In this document: positions 1 through 7,003 of the stretch, piece after piece | How positions within the stretch are numbered: position 1 is the stretch's first letter | Layout of the letters: each line of letters starts with the position of its first letter | Source: an uncultured Mycoplasmatota bacterium | GTDB taxonomy: Bacteria > Bacillota_I > Bacilli_A > RF39 > UBA660 | Reading direction: 5' to 3' | Assembly: GCA_900547995.1 (NCBI GenBank) | Contig: URIY01000027.1 | Coordinates: 1 to 23,905 of the forward strand | DNA length: 23,905 bases | The notes under the pieces: generated by a model | Database searches by the model: none | What the model was told of the DNA's origin: nothing | The model's input: only the letters and a program-made list of their open reading frames with translations | Program-made: the position numbers and the translations under genes

Positions 1-298
1 AGAAAGCATAATAAAAAGTATGAATATTCTGAAAATAATCTAATTGACAGAACAGTCTTTCCTTTTAAAATAATCATAAATATCCTTTATTGTAGATTCT
101 GGTAACTTTAGTTTATTTCTTATTTTACCTTTGTATTTATCCAATTTTGATTTCTTAGTCTTGTTTAATGTTTCTTCTTTATTTTTTTACAGGCATTCGA
201 TCACAGCCTTATATTCTAGCTAATTCAGAATAATTAAGTTTTATATTTTGTGTTTTCATTATAAATAACTCATGTTTTAATTTATCTAATTTTTTCAT
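1..298 (-). pseudogene. Fossil of an IS21-type istA transposase, N-terminal part, runs off the window
   Basis: Read on the minus strand, a good GGAGG ribosome binding site (305-309) precedes ATG at 298. The translation starts MKKLDKLKHELF and continues through NYSELARI, then a stop, then GCDR and VKK. This matches the N-terminal helix-turn-helix of IS21-family IstA proteins (ELARIYGCDRRTVKKY pattern). At least two in-frame stops interrupt that stretch, one of them where the Tyr of RIYGCDR would be. After a frameshift the reading continues as KSKLDKYKGKIRNKLKLP, then STIKDIYDYF, as expected for IstA, and meets another TAG. The rest lies outside the window. The gene is clearly dead. Family assignment is from remembered motif resemblance, with moderate-to-good confidence. 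No istB remnant was recognised. Confidence 0.7.
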
Positions 299-334
299 GT
301 TATACCTCCAAATTCTATTAAAATATAAAAAAAA

Positions 335-354
335 GAATGAAATAAATTTCATTC
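335..354. repeat. Perfect 9-bp inverted repeat, possible IS left end and leftward terminator
   Basis: GAATGAAAT, a 2-base centre AA, then ATTTCATTC form a perfect palindrome. On the minus strand it is followed by a run of eight T, so it could terminate transcription leaving leftwards. It lies directly beside a second hairpin (357-370) and between the dead istA and the live IS91-like transposase, where the left (ter) end of an IS91-type element would be expected. Function is inferred. Confidence 0.5.
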
Positions 355-356
355 GC

Positions 357-376
357 CACCCTATCGGGTGCTTTTT
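357..376 (+). terminator. CACCC/GGGTG hairpin plus T-run upstream of the transposase (candidate ter end of the IS)
   Basis: A 5-bp GC-rich stem CACCC-TATC-GGGTG (357-370) is followed by CTTTTT. It is the most GC-rich element in this AT-rich flank. Two readings fit. It may be a rho-independent terminator shielding the transposase from outside transcription, or the structured terminus (terIS) that IS91-family elements carry 5' of the transposase. Both may be true. Confidence 0.5.
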
Positions 377-392
377 ATTATAACAAGTTTAG

Positions 393-401
393 TGATATAA
401 T
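393..401 (+). promoter_or_regulatory. Extended -10 promoter of the IS91-like transposase
   Basis: The string TGATATAAT is an exact TGnTATAAT extended -10. No good -35 is visible, which is normal for this promoter class. Transcription would start near 408, leaving only about 10 bases before the ATG at 418. This agrees with the absence of any Shine-Dalgarno site there, so the mRNA is probably nearly leaderless. Confidence 0.5.
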
Positions 402-417
402 TATTATCAGTGATGTT

Positions 418-1584
418 ATGATAGTTTGTACTGAAAAAGATAATGATTTTGAAATTTATAAAGAGCAAGTTAAAAATAGAAAAGTTTTATTTCATATAAA
501 AGATATTTTTAAAGACCATTGGGATAATTATAAAATTAAATTTGCTAATAGAAAACGCAAACCTATTATTGATAAAGTAATTAATAATTTTCTTTTGTGT
601 AAATCTTTCAAATTAGGATATTCTTTATATGAATGTCCTAATTGTCATAAAGAAGAAATTGTTCCACATACTTGTAAAACTCGTTTTTGTTCTTCCTGTG
701 GTAATAAATATAATGAAGATAGAGCGATTTCTATTCACTCTAAACTTTTTAATTTTAAACATCGCCATGTTGTTTTTACTATCCCTAAAGAATTAAGAGG
801 TTACTTTAGAAACAATCGCAAATTATTAAATTTGTTATTTTATGCATCTGCTTCTACTGTTAAATGTTGGTTTATGGAAAAGTATAAAAAACAAAATCTT
901 ATCCCTGCCTTTATTTCTGTTTTACATACTTATGGTAGACCTCTTAATTTTAACCCTCACATTCATATGATTTTACTTGATGAAGGTATTTCTAATATAA
1001 CAAATAAATTTGTTAGTGTTGATTTCTTTTCTTATGCCTCATTTAGAAAACGTTGGATGAAATTAATTCTTGATTTACTTGAGAATGAAATTTGTAAAAA
1101 TGATTTTAGAAAAATTAAAAATAAGCTTTATTTTGATTATACAGATGGTTTTTATGTATATGCACCTAAATGTAAATTTAAATCTATTACTGGATTACTT
1201 TCTTATGTATGTAGATATTTATCTCGCCCTGTTATGGCTGAATCTCGTATCATAGATTATGATGGTAATTTTGTTACCTTTTGGTATCAAAGACATGAAG
1301 ATAATGTTATTGTAATTGAAAAATTACATGCTTATCAATTCATTCAAAGACTTATTATGCATATTCCTGAATCTAATTTTAAATATATTCGTTTTTATGG
1401 TGCCTATCATAATTCTACTAAATTAAATATTAAAATGTTTCATCTTATTGATAATAATAGAATTACATTCAGAAAAACATTAAATAAATGGCGAAATAAA
1501 ATTTTAATAAATTTTCATATTGATCCGTTATTATGTCCTATTTGTCACGAAGAAATGGTATACTATAAATGTTATTATACATGA
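418..1584 (+). CDS. IS91-like HUH (Y2) rolling-circle transposase
   Basis: This 388-residue protein carries the hallmarks of IS91/IS801-type transposases, which nick one strand and move DNA by rolling-circle replication. An N-terminal zinc-binding region has Cys73, Cys76, Cys86, Cys91 and Cys94 (CPNC...C....CSSCG). The metal-binding HUH motif is NPHIHMIL with His181 and His183. The catalytic region YVCRYLSRPVMAESRI holds two tyrosines, Tyr263 and Tyr267, spaced YxxxY as in two-tyrosine enzymes. A CPIC pair lies near the C-terminus. Length is close to the family norm and no stop or frameshift is seen, so the gene looks intact. The ATG start has no ribosome binding site, but an extended -10 lies just upstream, so translation may be nearly leaderless. 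A small zinc-ribbon ORF follows 14 bases after the stop. Family call is confident; exact IS name unknown. Confidence 0.92.
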   Translation: MIVCTEKDNDFEIYKEQVKNRKVLFHIKDIFKDHWDNYKIKFANRKRKPIIDKVINNFLLCKSFKLGYSLYECPNCHKEEIVPHTCKTRFCSSCGNKYNEDRAISIHSKLFNFKHRHVVFTIPKELRGYFRNNRKLLNLLFYASASTVKCWFMEKYKKQNLIPAFISVLHTYGRPLNFNPHIHMILLDEGISNITNKFVSVDFFSYASFRKRWMKLILDLLENEICKNDFRKIKNKLYFDYTDGFYVYAPKCKFKSITGLLSYVCRYLSRPVMAESRIIDYDGNFVTFWYQRHEDNVIVIEKLHAYQFIQRLIMHIPESNFKYIRFYGAYHNSTKLNIKMFHLIDNNRITFRKTLNKWRNKILINFHIDPLLCPICHEEMVYYKCYYT

Positions 1585-1598
1585 TGGAGGATTTATTT

Positions 1599-1814
1599 AT
1601 GAATGATGATTTTATTGATAATATCATTGATGATTCGGATGATATTGATTCCATTTGTTTAAATTGTGGCAAAGAAGATCGTATCCCTTGTTTTATTTAT
1701 GATGAATATTCTAGAAAAAGATACCATTTCAAAATTAAAAAGAAGGTTTCTACACTTCAATGTGGTTTTTGTGGCAAAGAAACTGTTATTCCTAAGAAAT
1801 TTTTTAAAAATTAA
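1599..1814 (+). CDS. Small acidic zinc-ribbon protein, passenger/accessory ORF of the IS91-like element
   Basis: This 71-residue protein has an acidic N-terminus (MNDDFIDNIIDDSDDIDS) and two Cys pairs, CLNC and CGFC, followed by a basic tail. The pairs should form one zinc ribbon. An earlier in-frame ATG at 1569 lies inside the transposase. I prefer 1599 because GGAGG (1586-1590) sits 8 bases before it and immediately after the transposase stop, suggesting translational coupling. A terminator follows at 1850. Function is unknown. The position suggests an accessory or regulatory protein of the element, possibly DNA- or transposase-binding. I do not recognise a named family. Confidence 0.7.
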   Translation: MNDDFIDNIIDDSDDIDSICLNCGKEDRIPCFIYDEYSRKRYHFKIKKKVSTLQCGFCGKETVIPKKFFKN

Positions 1815-1849
1815 CTTTATTAATTATTTTTGGTATACATTTTTCTATT

Positions 1850-1876
1850 TAGTCCATTCATTTGGGCTATTTTTTT
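1850..1876 (+). terminator. Rho-independent terminator after the transposase/zinc-ribbon pair
   Basis: TAGTCC pairs with GGGCTA (6 bp with one G-U), the loop is 8 bases, and seven T follow. It lies 35 bases after the zinc-ribbon stop and would end the element's own transcript. Confidence 0.6.
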
Positions 1877-1916
1877 ATTACCTTCTCCTAATCGCACTTT
1901 CCTTATAAATAACAAA

Positions 1917-1965
1917 AAGAATGCATAAAAACGTGCATTTTTATATTACGTTTTTGTACATTCTT
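1917..1965. repeat. Long imperfect inverted repeat (18-bp arms, 16 matching)
   Basis: AAGAATG..AAAAACGT (1917-1934) and ACGTTTTT..CATTCTT (1948-1965) are inverse copies with two mismatches around a 13-base loop. This is the longest hairpin in the left flank. It may mark the right (ori) end of the IS91-like element, a bidirectional terminator, or a small palindromic repeat. Nothing in the sequence decides among these. Confidence 0.6.
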
Positions 1966-1974
1966 ATGATATTA

Positions 1975-1998
1975 TTAACAAAACCAATGTTGTGTTAA
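1975..1998. repeat. Hairpin or operator-like inverted repeat before a decayed gene
   Basis: TTAACAAAAC-CAAT-GTTGTGTTAA has 10-bp arms with one mismatch. It ends two bases before the GGAGG that precedes the decayed gene at 2012, so it may have been that gene's operator or leader hairpin, or part of an element end. Confidence 0.45.
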
Positions 1999-2011
1999 TG
2001 GAGGGAAAAAT

Positions 2012-2292
2012 ATTTCTAATAATACTAATCTTCAAGTTAAACTAAAACTTATGAAAAATAATCTGAAAAAGATATTCTCAAAATAACTAAGGTTTGTGTC
2101 ATTGATAGAGTTTTAAACTAAATTTCTTTTTTTACTGTATCTATGAATTCAAAGCAACAGAAGATATAAACCTATGTCATTACTAACAATAGTTATCATG
2201 AACTTTCCGATATTCAAAATGATAAAAAATCTGTTAATTTGGAAAAACTCTTGTAAAAATATTCCCAAAATGAAAAAATTATTATAAAGTGA
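2012..2292 (+). pseudogene. Decayed gene of unknown family, several frameshifts and stops
   Basis: A good ribosome binding site GGAGG (2000-2004) is followed 7 bases on by ATT where a start codon should be. The reading then goes SNNTNLQVKLKLMKNN, shifts frame to DILKITKVCVIDRVLN, shifts to FYCIYEFKATEDIN, and shifts again to YVITNNSYHELSDIQNDKKS and VNLEKLL, a stop, then KYSQNEKIIIK before TGA. Each segment has normal coding character for this genome, and the segments join in order with single-base slips and a few stops. That is what a recently broken gene looks like. The start has also become ATT, unless ATT is used. I do not recognise the family. The piece could be cargo of a mobile element or an old resident gene. 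Confidence 0.5.
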
Positions 2293-2541
2293 TTGTTTTT
2301 TCAACGCCATCTATAATTAACTCATTCATCAATTTTATTATTTATCGACACTATTTTACAAGGAACCATACTTTTTACATTTTTTTATTATAAGTCTAAA
2401 TTGGTGTTATTTTACGATTGTTTTGTAATAATTTCAGAAAGCTTTGTATAAAATTGAGTTCTAAAATTTCATTATAATCTTAGTTTTTTATAATAAAATC
2501 ATGTTGCATAAACATTCATAACTAAAATATTATATACTTAG
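2293..2541. other. Non-coding AT-rich stretch behind the surface-protein gene
   Basis: No intact gene, tRNA or convincing terminator was found. On the minus strand a short reading MNVYAT, TGA, FYYKKLRL, then stops and FRTQFYTKLSE looks faintly coding and could be another decayed fragment, but it is too weak to call. No clear terminator follows the stop of the large surface protein at 2542. Confidence 0.4.
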
Positions 2542-5500
2542 TTATTTACACTGTGACAATACGTAAAAACTTATATTTATATCATTATTTGGCATTGTAA
2601 AGCTATAAGAATATGAACTTCCATCAAAACTAGCAGAAACACTTTTCCCTGAATTAGTTATACTTGTAGGATAAGTTTGTAACGAATTTAATCCATATAA
2701 ACCACAAGTTGTTAATTTATAAGGGGACCATTTTATCGTCATAGGTGCACCAGATGATGGAGTAAATGAAATAGAATCAGTTGAAGAATTTAGCTTTTTA
2801 TAAATTGATGTGCCAGCAACTAATACTTCAACATAAATTGGTGAAGTGGAATTACTTTGTATAGTCAGTACATTTGCTTGCTTTCCCCACTGTGCATAAA
2901 GGGTTTGATTTGATGTTATAGATACATTAGTGGTATTTATAACATTTGTTCCACCAGTTGCACTTGTATACCATCCTAAGAATGTATATCCACTATATGT
3001 TGGTACTGGTAAATCTCCATATGTACTTCCATATGTTACTTTTTTACTTGATGTACTTGTCTGTCCTCCATTGGCATTAAATGTTATTGTATATGTATTA
3101 GCTGTACATATCGCCGTTAACGTTGTATTTGATGTTGGTGTCATTGTTGCACCACTTGTATAACTTCTCCATTTACATGTGTTTCCTGTCTTTGTTACTG
3201 TTGGTAACGTTACACTTTGACTTGTCCATTGTGCATATAATGTTACATTACTTGTTTTTATCCATTGTCTACTTGCATTTGTATATGATGTACTTGCTAC
3301 TAGTGTTCCATCACTATTAATTATTTTCTCTCCTCCACTTGCAGCTGTATACCATCCATTTAATGTATATGTACTTGTTTTGGCTGTTGTTGTTCCACTT
3401 GCACCTGTACTTCCTAAACTAAATGATACTGTATATTTCCTTTGTGGTTTTGTTATTGCAGATAATGTACTTGATGCATATGTTACCTTTGTATTTGCAC
3501 TTCCTGTAGCTGTTGCACCATTTCCATTTAATGTTATTGTATATGTTCCCGCATTTGTTTTTATCGTTTGCATTTCGCTATCTTTATATAGTCTTCCACC
3601 TGATGCATATGTTCCATTATATACTCTTACCCTTATTTGATAATCTGTATATTGTGTTAATCCATTAAATGTATATGAATTTCCTTCTTGTACACCTATC
3701 CACGTTAATCCATTATCTTTACTAAAAGCATAATGTGTTATCCCTGACTCATTATCTGTTCCGCTTGCTTTTACTGTTATATTATCGGTTGTTTTACTTG
3801 TAACAGTAAAATTTGATATCGTTGGAACTGTTGTATCTATTTTACTTACTAGTAAAGAATCTGATGTTACAGTATTAATTCCATCACTTGATTGTGCTAC
3901 TATATTTCCATTACTTGTAAATATTATCTTTTCACTTAATGAACTTGCAGTGTATGTTTTACCTGCCTCAAGTACTGTTCCATCTTCTTTTGTTGCTGTT
4001 CCATTTATTATAGTATACTTATTAACTAATTTATCATTATTTGGATATTGTATAGTTACTGTCTTACTTGAACTCCATACTCCTGAATTTGATACATTAA
4101 GATTTATTTTATCTATATTATTTGTTGTTCCTATGGCACTTGCTTCAGCGCTATTTCCTGCTTCATCTGAGCATCTTACTTTTAAGTTATATGTTCCTGT
4201 TGTTAATCCTTCAAATATATGTGTTTCATTTTGTCCTACTACATAATCTACTCCATTATTCTTACTATACTCATATTTGGTTATTCCTATATTATCGCTG
4301 CATGTTGCTTTTACTGTTATACTATTTGTTGTTACATTTCCTACTTCTAATTTAGCCACTGGTCTTTCAGTATCTATTTTAGATATAACAAATTCTTGTC
4401 CTTCTGATATATTTCCTACTAAATCTTTACTAAAGGCATAATATGTTCCATTTGCATTTATTTCATATTTTACTATATCTTTTCCCTTTAACCAATTACA
4501 ACTATCGCTACTATTTATATTTGTTACACAATAATGTGTTACTCCTGATAAATTATCCTTTAGAGTAAGTGTTATTTCATCTTGTTTGCTATACACTTCA
4601 TTTATATCACTTACCTTTATTGTTGGTTTTTCTATATCTATCTTTGTTATTTGTGTTGAACTTGTTATACTATTGGTGCCATCTGATGCTTTTGCTGTTA
4701 TAACTCCATTTTTTGTTATAGCAAATGGCCCTTCATATGAGCTAAATGTTGTGTTCCCATCTAAACTGTATTCTTGTATTAATGCCCCATAATATTCTAC
4801 ACTTACTTCTTTACTTGTTGACCATTCTTCAGGAGTTACTGTTATTTTAGGCAAATCAATATCTTTTAACTTTGTTAATATTATATCTGACTCTGCCATT
4901 CCTGTTTTTTCACTATAATTATCTTTTCCATATGTTTTATTATATACTCTTACCTTTACTTCATAATCTTTCTTTTCTAGATTTTTAAATGTTTTAGTAT
5001 TTGTATTTTCTTCTTCATATGTTTGTCCACCATCTATACTATATTCATAATGATGTATTCCACTTTCCATATCTTCAGCACTTACAACAATTGTTATACT
5101 ATTTGTTGTTGTATTTACTGTTACATTTTTTATTATTGGTGGTGTTGCATCATTTGTTAAATCTATATTACTACAATTTCCTTCTTTTAAGACTATATTA
5201 CTATTTTCTTCATATTTTACTGCACAATATTTACCATTTGTTAATGTAAAAAATATATTTCCATCATCTTTAATAGTAACATTGCCAGTTCCCATATTTC
5301 CTTCTACATCTAATTTCACACCATTATTTGACAAACACTCTTTATTATCACATGTAAATATGTTTTTATTTGGTGTTATGTCTTCTATTAAATTTGCAGA
5401 GTAATATAATTTAGAAGCTTTTAATACTCCTTCAGTGCTCCTAGCAAAAGCTCCCTTTCTTACATTATTGATTAAATTCAATACGATTGGAGTCGAAATT

Positions 5501-5574
5501 AAAGCTATAACTGCTAGTATTACTATAACTGCTAGTAGTTCTATTAATGTAAATCCTTTTTTATTATTCCTCAT
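2542..5574 (-). CDS. Giant pilin-like surface protein: prepilin leader, Ig/Fn3-like modules and InlB-type repeats
   Basis: This 1010-residue protein begins with a class III prepilin leader: MRNNKKG, cleavage after Gly7, then FTLIELLAVIVILAVIALI with Glu12 at mature position +5. A pilin-like globular part follows to about residue 140. From about 142 to 675 there are Ig/fibronectin-like modules, several introduced by D-x-x-x-P strings (DATPP, DIDLP, DIEKP, DTERP, DTTVP). They contain repeated phrases such as GITHYEYSKDNG and KVRVYNKTYG. Residues 676-897 hold Listeria-Bacteroides (InlB B) repeats with ITFNANGG, GYTFLGWYT and TLYAQW. A Thr/Ser-rich C-terminal cap follows. There is no LPXTG motif, so export and anchoring should use prepilin peptidase and a type IV-pilus-like system not present here. 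Likely role: adhesion at the cell surface (inference). A good promoter and AGGAGAG site support the ATG start. Confidence 0.88.
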   Translation of the reverse strand: MRNNKKGFTLIELLAVIVILAVIALISTPIVLNLINNVRKGAFARSTEGVLKASKLYYSANLIEDITPNKNIFTCDNKECLSNNGVKLDVEGNMGTGNVTIKDDGNIFFTLTNGKYCAVKYEENSNIVLKEGNCSNIDLTNDATPPIIKNVTVNTTTNSITIVVSAEDMESGIHHYEYSIDGGQTYEEENTNTKTFKNLEKKDYEVKVRVYNKTYGKDNYSEKTGMAESDIILTKLKDIDLPKITVTPEEWSTSKEVSVEYYGALIQEYSLDGNTTFSSYEGPFAITKNGVITAKASDGTNSITSSTQITKIDIEKPTIKVSDINEVYSKQDEITLTLKDNLSGVTHYCVTNINSSDSCNWLKGKDIVKYEINANGTYYAFSKDLVGNISEGQEFVISKIDTERPVAKLEVGNVTTNSITVKATCSDNIGITKYEYSKNNGVDYVVGQNETHIFEGLTTGTYNLKVRCSDEAGNSAEASAIGTTNNIDKINLNVSNSGVWSSSKTVTIQYPNNDKLVNKYTIINGTATKEDGTVLEAGKTYTASSLSEKIIFTSNGNIVAQSSDGINTVTSDSLLVSKIDTTVPTISNFTVTSKTTDNITVKASGTDNESGITHYAFSKDNGLTWIGVQEGNSYTFNGLTQYTDYQIRVRVYNGTYASGGRLYKDSEMQTIKTNAGTYTITLNGNGATATGSANTKVTYASSTLSAITKPQRKYTVSFSLGSTGASGTTTAKTSTYTLNGWYTAASGGEKIINSDGTLVASTSYTNASRQWIKTSNVTLYAQWTSQSVTLPTVTKTGNTCKWRSYTSGATMTPTSNTTLTAICTANTYTITFNANGGQTSTSSKKVTYGSTYGDLPVPTYSGYTFLGWYTSATGGTNVINTTNVSITSNQTLYAQWGKQANVLTIQSNSTSPIYVEVLVAGTSIYKKLNSSTDSISFTPSSGAPMTIKWSPYKLTTCGLYGLNSLQTYPTSITNSGKSVSASFDGSSYSYSFTMPNNDINISFYVLSQCK

Positions 5575-5600
5575 ACAAACACTCTCCTACTCTAATGGAA

Positions 5601-5629
5601 ATTATACATTTTATTTTAGCTAATTGCAA
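5601..5629 (-). promoter_or_regulatory. Sigma-A promoter of the giant pilin-like gene
   Basis: On the minus strand TTGCAA (5624-5629) and a perfect TATAAT (5601-5606) are separated by exactly 17 bases. The start codon lies about 27 bases beyond the -10, with AGGAGAG in between. Confidence 0.65.
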
Positions 5630-5702
5630 TAAAAATTGTATTAATTTTTAATTAGCTTTTTTCTTTTTATATAAATTAAATTGATTATTTCTATTATAAT
5701 TT

Positions 5703-6143
5703 TTATATTTCTTCTATAGATAAACTGTTGCTAAAGAAATGTTTTTGAATAGAAAAAACTTGTTTATGAGCTTCTTTATTCGTCTAATAACCAACAAAAT
5801 CTGAATTTGTATGCAAATTTTCTACTTTTCTTATACCTTCATTTATAATAGTAAAAGAATAAGTAGCATTTTATCAAAAATATTATTATTTAGTGATCCA
5901 TTCATTTCTAGTATTATTTTATTATCATTATCTATCTTAATGATAATATCACATACTTTTCCCTTTTCAAATAGTTTATTTTTAACTAGTTCTCCTGAAT
6001 TATATTCGGCATATATAAGTTTTTCTTTATCAATACCTAGTAATATACTAATTACATTTGCAATTATATCTCTTGCTTCTTCACTTCTAAATAATGCTTT
6101 AAACATAGCAGCATTTAATAGATTAAATTTCTTTTCTGTTCAT
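5703..6143 (-). pseudogene. Broken Rpn-family (PD-(D/E)XK nuclease family transposase-like) gene
   Basis: An AGAGGAAG ribosome site precedes ATG at 6143. The reading MNRKEI ends at TAA, and one base out of frame it resumes as NLLNAAMFKALFRSEEARDI, then IANVISILLGIDKEKLIYAEY and SGELVKNKLFEKGKVCDIII, then KIDNDNKIILEMN. The last block carries the Asp and ExN of the PD-(D/E)XK core. After NIFDK a deleted A shifts the frame, and the text continues as NATYSFTIINEGIRKVENLHT, a TAG, then TNKEAHKQVFSIQKHF and a final TAA. Intact homologues of the Rpn/PDDEXK_2 group share this opening and are usually around 250-300 residues. This copy therefore has two frameshifts, a stop and a missing C-terminal half. 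The longest open piece is 87 codons (5843-6106). Such genes are mobile and often decayed. Confidence 0.75.
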
Positions 6144-6282
6144 TTATTCTTCCTCTAATAATGTCTTACAGAAAAAAATTTACCATATATTTTAAAACAT
6201 TATAAATCGATAAATTAGGAAATTAGCATTATAAAGAATACTCAAATTTGTTAATTTATATAAATTTTATTTTTTTATACCT

Positions 6283-6990
6283 TTATTCATTATTTTTAAC
6301 ATCTTCACGCCAATTTTCATAGTAATCCTTAACTTTAGAAAAACCTGATTTTGCTAAATCCTTTACCTCATTAAAATCATCTTTAGTATTAGATATAATA
6401 GAGTTGGCTACATCTTTAAATTCATCATAATTATCCACTTTTTGATTTAAATAATCATCTAATTTATGAATTCCATTTGTTCCTTTTTCTTTAATAAAAT
6501 TTAAAGCATCTGATGTCTTATCAGATATCTTTTCTTTATAATCTGGGAATCTCTTTTCTATTTTGGTATCTACTTTTTCTATTATATTCATTAATTTATT
6601 TTTTGTTTCATCAGATATATCTGTACGAGTTATACCTTTAATTTCACCATCATAAAAAAGGAAATCAACAAGTGTTACTACCTTTTCGCTTACCTTTTGT
6701 TTCATGTCTTTATCATTAGAATTTAATAACCTTTTAATTTTTGTTTCTTCATCTTGATAGTATTTTAAAACTATTTCATCTTTATTTGTTTCTTCATATG
6801 TTGCTTCTTCAATTGTAACCGCTTCTAAATCTGTAGTTACATTTACATCACTATTAACTGTTGTTTCTATTATTTGTACATTTTTATTATCATAGTTTTT
6901 ATTTGAACATCCTGTTAATACTAAATTAGAATTAATTAGCAAGATTCCCATAAAAATAGTTAATTTGCCATTTTTTAAATTTAATTTCAT
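6283..6990 (-). CDS. Lipoprotein of unknown function with helical C-terminal domain
   Basis: I choose the ATG at 6990 because GGAG lies 8 bases upstream. An ATG six bases earlier overlaps that site, and the longest open frame starts inside the neighbouring gene. The 235-residue product has a short basic start, a hydrophobic segment and the lipobox VLTGC with Cys28, so it should be lipid-anchored on the outer face of the membrane. After a Thr/Glu-rich linker there is a charged, strongly helical region (about residues 85-230) with Lys/Asp/Glu heptad-like spacing. It is reminiscent of coiled-coil or helical-bundle proteins. It follows a GT2 glycosyltransferase by 13 bases and probably shares its transcript, pointing to an envelope role. 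I recognise no named family. Confidence 0.8.
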   Translation of the reverse strand: MKLNLKNGKLTIFMGILLINSNLVLTGCSNKNYDNKNVQIIETTVNSDVNVTTDLEAVTIEEATYEETNKDEIVLKYYQDEETKIKRLLNSNDKDMKQKVSEKVVTLVDFLFYDGEIKGITRTDISDETKNKLMNIIEKVDTKIEKRFPDYKEKISDKTSDALNFIKEKGTNGIHKLDDYLNQKVDNYDEFKDVANSIISNTKDDFNEVKDLAKSGFSKVKDYYENWREDVKNNE

Positions 6991-7003
6991 ATACATCTCT
7001 CCT

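Noticed and set aside
2540..5574. Repeated TG/TA-rich DNA in the giant gene as a CRISPR or tandem-repeat array
   Set aside because: The repetition is at protein level between divergent modules; no direct repeats with regular unique spacers were seen.
2930..5623. Several open frames of 60-100 codons on the plus strand opposite the giant pilin-like gene
   Set aside because: They are antisense to a strongly supported gene, lack ribosome sites and have compositions (Val/Leu/Tyr-rich) that reflect the Thr/Asn/Ile-rich codons on the other strand.
5843..6106. The 87-codon Rpn-like piece as a functional small gene
   Set aside because: It has no ribosome site at its own ATG, and homologous sequence continues out of frame on both sides, so it is a fragment.
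5811..6158. A 115-codon plus-strand frame over the broken Rpn gene
   Set aside because: It mirrors the minus-strand pseudogene, whose family match is clear, and has no ribosome site.
6230..6282. Terminator after the lipoprotein gene
   Set aside because: Only a short all-A/T palindrome (AATTTATATAAATT) is present, without a stable stem or proper T-run.
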